DNA from: CAZQAA01 sp964591255
GTDB lineage: Bacteria; Desulfobacterota; DSM-4660; Desulfatiglandales; Desulfatiglandaceae
Assembly: GCA_964591255.1 (NCBI GenBank)
Contig: CAZQAA010000104.1
Coordinates: forward strand, 1 to 7,323
DNA length: 7,323 nucleotides
Direction of reading: 5' to 3'
Part shown: piece after piece, positions 1 through 5,398 of the stretch
Layout of the letters: every line of letters starts with the position of its first letter
Position numbering within the stretch: the stretch's first letter is position 1
The notes under the pieces: model-generated
What the model saw: the letters and a program-made list of their open reading frames with translations, nothing else
What the model was told of the DNA's origin: nothing
Database searches by the model: none
Made by a program: the position numbers and the translations under genes

Positions 1-20
1 TACTCAAAAGAAGTCTACCA

Positions 21-1643
21 ATGCCCATTGATATCATATTTCCAATAAAATGGCAGGATGTAGTAGATATCCTGGTAATCAGTCTTATTCTCCACCGCCT
101 GTTTCTCTTCTTCCGCGGCACCGTGGCACTGCAAATTATAGTAGGTCTACTTTTTTTATGGCTGTTTCACGGCATTGCCCAGGCCATAGGGCTGATCCTG
201 ACAAGCTGGTTTTTTCAGGGCCTTGGTGCCATAGCTGTAATAGTCATCGTAGTCGTCTTCCGGGATGAAATCCGCGCAATGCTTGTCCAGACCAACCCTG
301 TCAGGTTTTTCCTTGGACATCCATACCAAACCCATACAGTAAACATCCCCTCGCTGGTCCAGGCCATCTTCCAGCTTGCCGAAAGCAGAACAGGTGCATT
401 AATTGTATTTAAGCGGCGTGACAAGCTTGATGGTCATCTGCATGAAGGTGTGCCTATAGACAGCAGGTTCAGTCCCGAGATCATTTTAAGCATTTTTGGA
501 AAGCATAGCCCGGTCCACGATGGTGCCACCATTATCCGGGGAGACCGCATAGCCACAGCCGGAACATTTTTGCCCCTGACCCAAAAACAGGGTCTGCCAC
601 AGCACTTTGGCACCAGGCATCGGGCGGCCATAGGCATAACCGAGGTAAGCGATGCCGTTGTCATAGTGGTATCTGAAGAACGGGGAGAGATCACTGTGGT
701 TAATGGGGGTAATGTGAAAACAATCCAGAAGGAGTATCAACTCCAACAGACCTTGGAACAATTACTTGTTGGCATTACCCCTCATGCAAAGCCGAAGCGG
801 CGTTATAGGGAGTGGCTGACTCAGTGTGCCGGCCTTCTGTTAACCTTTTTGCTGGTATCAACCTTTTGGGGGGTTTATTCGGGTAAACAATATTCCCTGA
901 TTACTGTCAGCGTTCCCGTCGATTTCCGCAACATTCCCGACAGCCTGGAGCTAAAAAAGGTATCAGCAGAAAAAGTGGAGATCCAAATCAGCGGCAACAG
1001 CCGTTTGGTGGGCGCTCTAAATCCTGATGATGTACGAGCATTTTTGGATCTCAAAGAGATAAGTGTAGGCACACACAGTCTGGTCCTCGGCACAGGCAAC
1101 ATTAAAATGCCACTTGGCCTAGAGGTGGTGCGGGTAACCCCACCTGCCATCACCTTAGAAATGGAGCCGCGCATTGAAAAAGATGTGGCAATAAAACCCA
1201 ATATAGTAGGTTTTCCGCCCCCCGGATACCAGTTGGACAGGCTCAGTATCGATCCTGCATTCGTTAGGGTCAGCGGGCCGGCTTCAACGCTTCGCTCCAT
1301 CGGAAGCATCCTCACCGAGCCGATCAAGCTAGGCAAAATCCAGCCCAATCAGGAAGAAACGAGTATTGATGTCTCTCTTGTTCTTTCTCCTGCCTCGTTA
1401 CGGCTTTTACCAGGACAAAAACGGAGTGTACGGGTCAGCATCTATCTTCAACCCCAGAAATCATCTCTAACAGACAGGAAAAAAACAAAAACCAGGTTTC
1501 ACCGGGTCCGGACAGGAGAATGTCTTTATACAATAGCTCGTCGCTATGGTTTGACCGTAAAACAGCTGAGGCAATTTAACGATCTTGCGCCTGGTGCCAT
1601 TATTTATCCTGGCCAAAAATTACACCTGGAAACTTCCCCATGA
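21..1643 (+). CDS. cdaA: Membrane diadenylate cyclase fused to YbbR repeats and a LysM domain (CdaA-CdaR-LysM type)
   Basis: Predicted to condense two ATP into c-di-AMP. Three hydrophobic helices (about residues 12-31, 35-60, 63-80) lead into a DisA_N-type cyclase domain (about 85-250). It carries both hallmark motifs, DGA at 167-169 inside SPVHDGATII and RHR at 199-201 inside GTRHRAAIG. A basic stretch (257-264) precedes a fourth helix (about 266-287). Two YbbR-like repeats follow (about 291-383 and 386-477), a polar linker, and a LysM domain (about 494-537, from HRVRTGE to YPGQKL). CdaA proteins are usually about 270 residues with YbbR (CdaR) encoded separately, so 540 residues reflects a fusion. 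Inferred topology: cyclase in the cytoplasm, YbbR and LysM outside the inner membrane. The ATG at 21 fits the usual CdaA N-terminus (helix beginning near WQDVVDIL), but its ribosome site is weak (AAGAAG) and the frame stays open to the window edge. The usual downstream glmM is absent. Family call very sure; topology inferred. Confidence 0.95.
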   Translation: MPIDIIFPIKWQDVVDILVISLILHRLFLFFRGTVALQIIVGLLFLWLFHGIAQAIGLILTSWFFQGLGAIAVIVIVVVFRDEIRAMLVQTNPVRFFLGHPYQTHTVNIPSLVQAIFQLAESRTGALIVFKRRDKLDGHLHEGVPIDSRFSPEIILSIFGKHSPVHDGATIIRGDRIATAGTFLPLTQKQGLPQHFGTRHRAAIGITEVSDAVVIVVSEERGEITVVNGGNVKTIQKEYQLQQTLEQLLVGITPHAKPKRRYREWLTQCAGLLLTFLLVSTFWGVYSGKQYSLITVSVPVDFRNIPDSLELKKVSAEKVEIQISGNSRLVGALNPDDVRAFLDLKEISVGTHSLVLGTGNIKMPLGLEVVRVTPPAITLEMEPRIEKDVAIKPNIVGFPPPGYQLDRLSIDPAFVRVSGPASTLRSIGSILTEPIKLGKIQPNQEETSIDVSLVLSPASLRLLPGQKRSVRVSIYLQPQKSSLTDRKKTKTRFHRVRTGECLYTIARRYGLTVKQLRQFNDLAPGAIIYPGQKLHLETSP

Positions 1644-1746
1644 ACAGGAGTAGCACCAACAAGATCGTAAAAAATGCAAAAAAACCGCAGCAATATATAA
1701 GATTAACCCTGTAGTCGGAAAAAAGAGGGGTTTTCTCAAAAATCTC

Positions 1747-1761
1747 AGCACTATCAGTGCT
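1747..1761 (-). terminator. Candidate terminator hairpin at the 3' end of the AICAR formyltransferase gene
   Basis: A perfect 6-bp inverted repeat (AGCACT, 3-base loop, AGTGCT) spans the last codons and the stop of the minus-strand gene. Four bases later the minus strand reads TTTTT. The stem is short and the T-run imperfect, so this is a modest candidate. A second A/T-rich repeat (GAAAA ... TTTTC, about 1711-1729) lies in the same 110-base gap between the convergent genes and could help end transcription from either side. I see no gene in that gap (1644-1753). Confidence 0.4.
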
Positions 1762-3049
1762 TAAAGGCTCTTTGGCCTGTAAACACCATGGTCACCTGTG
1801 GTTTGTGTTCATTACAGGCCTCAATAACCTCATAATCCCTCAGCGATCCACCAGGCTGCACAATAGCAGTAATACCCTCACGCATTGCCACATCCACACC
1901 GTCTCTAAATGGGAAAAAGGCATCTGAAATCATGCAGGATCCAATGAGCCCTCCATGTGCCTCTTCAGTCTCTTTGTTGATCTCATCTAAAAGATTGCGA
2001 TCCTTTTCATCCTTCTCCACCAAGAGCTGAAGTTCTTTATAGGGTAACCCATGTCTTTTGAAACAAAGGGCATCAGCATACTTGGTGTATGCCTTGTATA
2101 TGGCTATCTCCGCCACACCTACCCTGTCCTGCTCGCCAGTCCCAATACCCACGGTAACACCATCTTTGACGTAGATCACAGAATTGGAGGTTATGCCCTG
2201 CTCCACGTGCCAACCAAAAAGCATGTCGGCATACTCTTCATCCGTAGGCCTTCTGGCTATGCTATAGACCGTGCCCTCGTGATTAGTGCTTGCCACTGTA
2301 AAATCCTTCGCTGTCCTGATCCGGTTAAGAGGAGATTGCTGCACAATAATACCTCCATCCATCAGGCTCTTAAAATCTACAAATCTCAAGTCGACATATT
2401 CTGCAAGCCTGTCCATCCGACTTATGCGGATAATCCGCAGATTTGGACGTTGAGCCAGTACATCAACGGCCCCATCTTCAAAGTCAGGGGCTGCGACCAC
2501 CTCCAGATACCTCCTGGAAACCATCGTGGCCGTATCCACATCCATGGGCAGGCTGAAAACAGCACATCCCCCGAATGCCGCAATCCGGTCGGCCATATCG
2601 GCCTTCTCATACGCCTCGGCCAAGTTGGAAGCATAAGCGACGCCGCAGGGATTGTTATGCTTTACAATCACCACCGCCGGATCACCTGTGAGATATTTTA
2701 AGATGTTGAGGGCATTATCTACATCAGTAAGGTTGATCTTGCCCGGATGTTTTCCGCTCTGAATCATATCCTTTTCAGAAATAGCCGATACGAGTCCTTT
2801 GCCAGGCCCTATGAATTCACATCCACCCAGGAGCAAATTGCCGTTTACCATTTCATACAGTGCGGCCTCCTGACCGGGATTTTCGCCATAACGAAGCCCC
2901 TTTTCTATGACCTCTCCCGTTTTTTCATTTGCAATCTTCCATGTCCTTTTGCGATACAGTAACACCTGATCACCAAAAGAGATCTTCATTTCGGCTGGAA
3001 AATGGTCATCCATCACAGTACGGTACATCTTCTTAAGGTCATCGCCCAT
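1754..3049 (-). CDS. purH: Stand-alone AICAR formyltransferase (C-terminal half of PurH)
   Basis: Predicted to transfer the formyl group of 10-formyl-THF to AICAR, the next-to-last step of IMP synthesis. Visible landmarks are RYGENPGQ (residues 53-60), the catalytic KHNNPCG (130-136, with the Lys-His pair at 130-131), SNSVIYV (288-294), GIGTGEQDRVG (301-311) and the C-terminal block PGGSLRDYEV ... MVFTGQRAFKH. At 431 residues it is shorter than bifunctional PurH (about 510-530). The N-terminal MGS-like IMP cyclohydrolase domain is absent: the protein starts about 50 residues before RYGENPGQ. GIGTGEQDRVG replaces the GAGQMSRVDS-like block of the bifunctional form, so this is the diverged monofunctional subfamily, not a recent truncation. 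The ATG at 3049 is preceded by AGGTG at 7-base spacing. It is the last gene of the minus-strand pyrF-folE2-purH run, 116 bases after folE2. IMP cyclohydrolase must be encoded elsewhere. Automatic pipelines may label this gene 'IMP cyclohydrolase', which the missing domain argues against. Confidence 0.93.
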   Translation of the reverse strand: MGDDLKKMYRTVMDDHFPAEMKISFGDQVLLYRKRTWKIANEKTGEVIEKGLRYGENPGQEAALYEMVNGNLLLGGCEFIGPGKGLVSAISEKDMIQSGKHPGKINLTDVDNALNILKYLTGDPAVVIVKHNNPCGVAYASNLAEAYEKADMADRIAAFGGCAVFSLPMDVDTATMVSRRYLEVVAAPDFEDGAVDVLAQRPNLRIIRISRMDRLAEYVDLRFVDFKSLMDGGIIVQQSPLNRIRTAKDFTVASTNHEGTVYSIARRPTDEEYADMLFGWHVEQGITSNSVIYVKDGVTVGIGTGEQDRVGVAEIAIYKAYTKYADALCFKRHGLPYKELQLLVEKDEKDRNLLDEINKETEEAHGGLIGSCMISDAFFPFRDGVDVAMREGITAIVQPGGSLRDYEVIEACNEHKPQVTMVFTGQRAFKH

Positions 3050-3143
3050 AAGTTTTCACCTTTCGCCTTATGGCATCAACAGCAAATGCATCAGTAAAAA
3101 GGTAATCATGACACACCTGTCGCAAGGGCTGATACAACGCCAC
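3039..3143 (-). other. Possible short open frame between folE2 and the AICAR formyltransferase gene
   Basis: The 116-base gap (3050-3165) contains, on the minus strand, a frame open from inside the 3' end of folE2 to a TGA at 3039-3041 that overlaps the next gene's first codons. The only plausible start is GTG at 3143, giving 34 residues, with no ribosome site. The residues (LYQPLRQVCHDYLFTDAF, then a basic tail) look protein-like but match nothing I know. I see no strong terminator or promoter in the gap, so the two genes are probably co-transcribed and this may be only leader sequence. Confidence 0.12.
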
Positions 3144-3165
3144 GGCCCGACCAAATACCGTCCGT

Positions 3166-3960
3166 CTATAAACTGAATTTTTGACCGACAGGTTCCTTGT
3201 GCTTTTCTACGTATGCATATGCATTATGGTTATGGATCGATTCAAAATTTTCAGATTCAACGGCAAACCAGGTAATATTAGAATCATTGTTTAATTCAAC
3301 GGCAATATCCCGTACAATATCCTCAACAAACATAGGCTTGTTATAGGCCCCTTCTGTCACAAACTTCTCGTCTTCACGCTTTAATACAGAATAAACATCG
3401 CTTGAAGCAGACCGTTCTATAAGCTTGATAAGGTCCTCAATCCATACAAACTTTTTAAATCTTACCTGTAAGCGCACCTCTCCGCGTTGATTATGGGCAC
3501 CATATGCACTTATTTCTTTGGAACACGGACATAACGTTGTAATAGGGACATGAATGATAATAACAAGATCGATACCCTTGGTTAAAGATCCCTTGAATTT
3601 ACATTTGTATTCCATCAGCCCTGCCACACCGCTCACAGGCGCAGTCTTGTTGATAAAAAACGGGAATTCTATCTCCATGTGCGCACTTTCAGCATTCAGT
3701 CTTTTCTTCATGTCTTCCAGGATTTCGGAAAAATGTTGAAGAGATATGCGCCTGCTGTGCCTGTTCAGGATTTCCACAAAGCGGCTCATATGGGTTCCCT
3801 TATAATAGCGGGGCAAATTTACGTACATGTTGATCTCGGCCACAGTCTGTTGCTCTCCCATATCCTTATCAAGCACGGTAATGGGATAACGAATACCTTT
3901 CACCCCCACCTGATCAATATCTATATTCCTTGAATCTCTATGATTTTGTATATCCTCCAT
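3166..3960 (-). CDS. folE2: GTP cyclohydrolase I type B (FolE2)
   Basis: Predicted to convert GTP to 7,8-dihydroneopterin triphosphate, the first step to folate and, in many bacteria, to queuosine. It matches the FolE2 (GCYH-IB) family, which is distinct from FolE and known for using metals other than zinc. Visible motifs are QVGVKGIRYPI near the N-terminus, the active-site segment TTLCPCSKEIS (Cys144 and Cys146), AYGAHNQRGEV with a conserved His156, NKPMFVEDIVRD (207-218, with Glu213), and ESIHNHNAYA near the C-terminus. From the ATG at 3960 the protein is 264 residues, typical for the family. A TTG at 4008 in frame would add 16 residues with no family resemblance and is rejected; the ATG has GGGAAG upstream. 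It lies between pyrF and the formyltransferase gene, with a 229-base leader carrying its own likely promoter. Its folate product feeds the next gene's cofactor. Confidence 0.94.
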   Translation of the reverse strand: MEDIQNHRDSRNIDIDQVGVKGIRYPITVLDKDMGEQQTVAEINMYVNLPRYYKGTHMSRFVEILNRHSRRISLQHFSEILEDMKKRLNAESAHMEIEFPFFINKTAPVSGVAGLMEYKCKFKGSLTKGIDLVIIIHVPITTLCPCSKEISAYGAHNQRGEVRLQVRFKKFVWIEDLIKLIERSASSDVYSVLKREDEKFVTEGAYNKPMFVEDIVRDIAVELNNDSNITWFAVESENFESIHNHNAYAYVEKHKEPVGQKFSL

Positions 3961-4029
3961 CTTTATTACTTCCCAGATCCAAATGTTGTTATTGTCCCCT
4001 ACGGGCAAAGGAAACCCTGTATGGGAGGT

Positions 4030-4110
4030 TCAGCTTTCAAGGTGTGGCAGACAGGCTATTTCAATTGTGAACACTGAATCGCTCACCCGAAAGGTTATAT
4101 GTCTGCACAT
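4030..4110 (-). other. Possible leader mini-ORF upstream of folE2 (26 codons)
   Basis: An ATG at 4110 opens a 26-residue frame ending in TGA at 4030-4032. The same frame is open, without a start codon I can justify, back to 4179. The predicted residues look natural (mixed hydrophobic and polar, two Cys, HITFRVSDSVFTIEIA in the middle), but there is no Shine-Dalgarno sequence before the ATG and I recognise no family. It could be a leader peptide, a decayed gene remnant, or chance. It overlaps the hairpin-rich leader described separately, so both explanations compete for the same bases. Confidence 0.15.
4043..4109 (-). promoter_or_regulatory. Potentially structured 5' leader element of folE2
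   Basis: A long-range inverted repeat, GCAGACA (4047-4053) against TGTCTGC (4100-4106), gives a perfect 7-bp stem. With one bulged base (4046) it extends by three more pairs (4043-4045 with 4107-4109). Inside the closing stem are a GTGA/TCAC helix (4067-4070 with 4083-4086) and a short ACC/GGT hairpin (4085-4095). Upstream in the same leader lies GCCAA ... TTGGC (4142-4146 with 4154-4158). This is the shape of a small multibranched RNA between a promoter and a start codon. I do not recognise a known riboswitch, and the inner helices are weak. Confidence 0.3.
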
Positions 4111-4165
4111 TGCTTTTTGCACCACACTATTGTTGCCATTGGCCAACAGATAATTGGCTTGCTGA

Positions 4166-4193
4166 AATATACTATGCCCTCAATCAATGTCAA
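4166..4193 (-). promoter_or_regulatory. Sigma70-type promoter for folE2
   Basis: On the minus strand a perfect -35 TTGACA (4193-4188) and a -10 TATATT (4171-4166, five of six matches) are separated by 16 bases. The -35 overlaps the pyrF stop codon. A second TTGACA lies just upstream (4200-4195) because ATGTCAA is repeated in tandem (4187-4200). Transcription would start near 4159, giving folE2 a leader of about 200 nt. folE2 and the gene after it can therefore be expressed independently of pyrF. Confidence 0.6.
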
Positions 4194-4921
4194 ATGTCAA
4201 CACCATCCAACGCCGACTCCATTTCCTCCGCCACCATTTTTGCCGCATAAACAGGGTCCTCCGCATCCCTGATGGGGCGACCAACGACAATATAATCTGC
4301 ACCATTTTTAACGGCAAGTCCGGGAGTCATAATTCTCCTCTGATCATCCTTGCCTACAACAGTCCATGCAGGACGGATACCCGGGCAAACAGTAATTAGC
4401 CCATCCCCTATCTTGCTTTTTATCATTTTCACCTCATGCCCGGAACAGACAACACCATGACAACCTGCCTCCATGGCCATATGGGCCTTTAAAAGCACAA
4501 GGGCGGCAATATCTTCTATAAACTCTCTGGCAAACCCTCCCTCTTTCAACTGCCTTTTTCCAAGACTCGTCAATACCGTAATAGCCAGGATTTTTGTGTT
4601 GCTTTTGTGTTCTTCTACAATATCCCTCAGGATGCCGTGTCCCTCATCACAATGTATTGTGACAAATTCGGGCTTATGCCTGAAGGCGGCCACCAAGGCC
4701 CGTTTTACTGTGGCCGGGATATCGTGTAGTTTAAGATCCAGGAAAATCCCAGCGTCTCCGGTGTCCCTGATGGCCTTGAGCACCCGAGGGCCTTCGCTGA
4801 TAAACAGTTCAAGCCCCACCTTAAAAAGACCTACGTGTCCCTTAAGCATCTCCACATAATACATGGCCTTGTCATAATCGGGCAGGTCCAGAGGGAAAAT
4901 AATACGGTTTTTTGCAGACAA
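4190..4921 (-). CDS. pyrF: Orotidine 5'-phosphate decarboxylase
   Basis: Predicted to decarboxylate OMP to UMP, the last step of pyrimidine synthesis, as a TIM-barrel enzyme. The catalytic elements are present when counted from the TTG at 4921: Asp12 in FPLDLPD, Lys34 in LFKVGLEL, and the signature DLKLHDIP with Asp62, Lys64 and Asp67. The phosphate-binding end is also seen (CPGIRPAW, then DYIVVGRPI). The length of 243 residues is normal for the bacterial family. The start is chosen by exclusion. The longer TTG at 4987 has no ribosome site and would lie at or upstream of the likely transcription start set by the TATAAT at 4990-4995. The first in-frame ATG (4864) would delete Asp12. The TTG at 4921 has GGGGG eight bases upstream. 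One small oddity is the segment TIHCDEGHGIL where the family more often has an AxGG-like stretch. It is the first gene of the minus-strand pyrF-folE2-purH run and is divergent from the tRNA. Confidence 0.93.
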   Translation of the reverse strand: MSAKNRIIFPLDLPDYDKAMYYVEMLKGHVGLFKVGLELFISEGPRVLKAIRDTGDAGIFLDLKLHDIPATVKRALVAAFRHKPEFVTIHCDEGHGILRDIVEEHKSNTKILAITVLTSLGKRQLKEGGFAREFIEDIAALVLLKAHMAMEAGCHGVVCSGHEVKMIKSKIGDGLITVCPGIRPAWTVVGKDDQRRIMTPGLAVKNGADYIVVGRPIRDAEDPVYAAKMVAEEMESALDGVDI

Positions 4922-4989
4922 TCCAAAGGCCCCCGTTATAAAATAGTAATCAGGTTCACAAAAAATTGAATCAACTTTATTACACAAAA

Positions 4990-4995
4990 ATTATA
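4990..4995 (-). promoter_or_regulatory. -10 element of the pyrF promoter
   Basis: The minus strand reads a perfect TATAAT here, with TG four bases upstream of it (TGTC before TATAAT), close to an extended -10. No good -35 exists at 16-18 bases; the nearest is TTGTAT at about 20 bases. Transcription would start near 4983 with a leader of about 60 nt to the TTG start at 4921. Confidence 0.45.
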
Positions 4996-4997
4996 GA

Positions 4998-5011
4998 CAT
5001 TGACATCAATG
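4998..5011. repeat. Perfect 14-base inverted repeat between divergent promoters
   Basis: CATTGA and TCAATG flank a 2-base centre (CA). The site covers the -35 of the tRNA promoter and sits three bases upstream of the pyrF -10. That position suits an operator or an activator site, but 14 bases of symmetry in an A/T-rich gap can arise by chance. Confidence 0.35.
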
Positions 5012-5028
5012 GAGAATACAATTATATG
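5000..5028 (+). promoter_or_regulatory. Promoter of the tRNA-Thr transcript
   Basis: A consensus TTGACA (5000-5005) is followed after 17 bases by TATATG (5023-5028). A frame shifted by one base gives TTATAT at 16-base spacing. Transcription would start about 12 bases before the tRNA's first base, a normal distance. The downstream zinc-ribbon gene probably shares this promoter. Confidence 0.55.
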
Positions 5029-5047
5029 CCAGCTTAAACCGATATAA

Positions 5048-5123
5048 GCCACTGTAGCTCAGTTGGTAGAGCACCTCACTCGTAATGAGGATGTCCACGG
5101 TTCGAGTCCGTGCAGTGGCTCCA
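5048..5123 (+). tRNA. tRNA-Thr (anticodon CGU)
   Basis: A complete 76-base cloverleaf with encoded CCA. The acceptor stem is GCCACTG (5048-5054) with CAGTGGC (5113-5119), discriminator T at 5120, CCA 5121-5123. The D arm is GCTC/GAGC. The anticodon stem CCTCA/TGAGG encloses loop CTCGTAA, placing CGT at 5081-5083, which reads ACG (threonine). The T arm is CACGG/CCGTG with loop TTCGAGT. All stems pair without mismatch. Confidence 0.98.
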
Positions 5124-5140
5124 AAAAAGTATGGCTTTCC

Positions 5141-5146
5141 AGGAGG
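5141..5146 (+). promoter_or_regulatory. Shine-Dalgarno site that sets the zinc-ribbon start
   Basis: A consensus AGGAGG ends 10 bases before the ATG at 5157. An ATG overlapping it (5146) opens only six codons in another frame. The same frame as the gene is open back into the tRNA, but initiation there is implausible, so 5157 is the start. Confidence 0.75.
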
Positions 5147-5156
5147 ATGCAGGCGA

Positions 5157-5384
5157 ATGAGCAATAATTTCCACGACTATTTCATGTGTGACAACTGTAC
5201 GAATACGACGTTTAAGCGTGTATACACGTTTTCCCTCCGTTTTCATAAGGTCAACTTCTCAGAAAAACTTCTTTATGATAAGGTAATCGACGAAACCTAT
5301 CAGTGTACAAAATGCAACAAGACCTTTACAAGGGAACAAATAGAAGAAGGTCTGACTGAACTCAAAAAAAAACGGGAAAGATAG
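5157..5384 (+). CDS. Small zinc-ribbon protein of unknown function
   Basis: A 75-residue protein with two CxxC knuckles, CDNC (residues 11-14) and CTKC (50-53). They are 35 residues apart and suit a four-cysteine zinc ribbon. The middle is rich in aromatic and basic residues (FKRVYTFSLRFHKVNF). The C-terminus is a charged helix ending in KKKRER, which suggests nucleic-acid or ribosome contact. No membrane segment or signal peptide. I do not recognise a named family. It begins 33 bases after tRNA-Thr with no terminator between, so it is probably made from a tRNA-mRNA transcript. Its end is 3 bases from the convergent rlmB. A run of nine A at 5364-5372 encodes the Lys-Lys-Lys near the end. The protein is real (strong ribosome site, paired motifs); the function is open. 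Confidence 0.8.
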   Translation: MSNNFHDYFMCDNCTNTTFKRVYTFSLRFHKVNFSEKLLYDKVIDETYQCTKCNKTFTREQIEEGLTELKKKRER

Positions 5385-5398
5385 CTCCTAGTTTGCCC
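5364..5398 (-). terminator. Intrinsic terminator of the yicC-remA-gmk-rlmB operon
   Basis: On the minus strand GGG(C)AAA (5398-5392) pairs with TTTCCC (5379-5374), with inner TAG/CTA pairing around a GAG loop, and is followed at once by G and nine T (5372-5364). It overlaps the last codons and stop of rlmB and the 3' end of the convergent zinc-ribbon gene, whose AAA codons supply the T-run. The stem has a bulge and a small internal loop, but the T-run is strong. Confidence 0.55.

Noticed and set aside
1..20. Tail of an upstream gene
   Set aside because: All three plus frames are open across these 20 bases, so the tail of an upstream gene, or an upstream start for cdaA, cannot be told from the window.
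875..1348. A 157-codon minus-strand frame inside cdaA
   Set aside because: Antisense to the YbbR repeats, with no ribosome site and no recognisable motif.
1644..1746. A strong plus-strand terminator for cdaA
   Set aside because: Only a weak A/T-rich repeat (GAAAA ... TTTTC) with no following T-run is present.
2051..2701. A 216-codon open frame on the plus strand
   Set aside because: It lies wholly inside the AICAR formyltransferase gene on the opposite strand, whose family motifs are unmistakable; it is a shadow frame.
3961..4008. TTG start extending FolE2 by 16 residues
   Set aside because: The extra residues do not look like the family, and the ATG at 3960 gives the normal length with a ribosome site.
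4922..4987. TTG start extending PyrF by 22 residues
   Set aside because: No ribosome site, and it coincides with or precedes the likely transcription start after the TATAAT at 4990-4995.
5085..5156. Start of the zinc-ribbon frame inside the tRNA
   Set aside because: Translation from within a mature tRNA is implausible; AGGAGG at 5141 points to the ATG at 5157.
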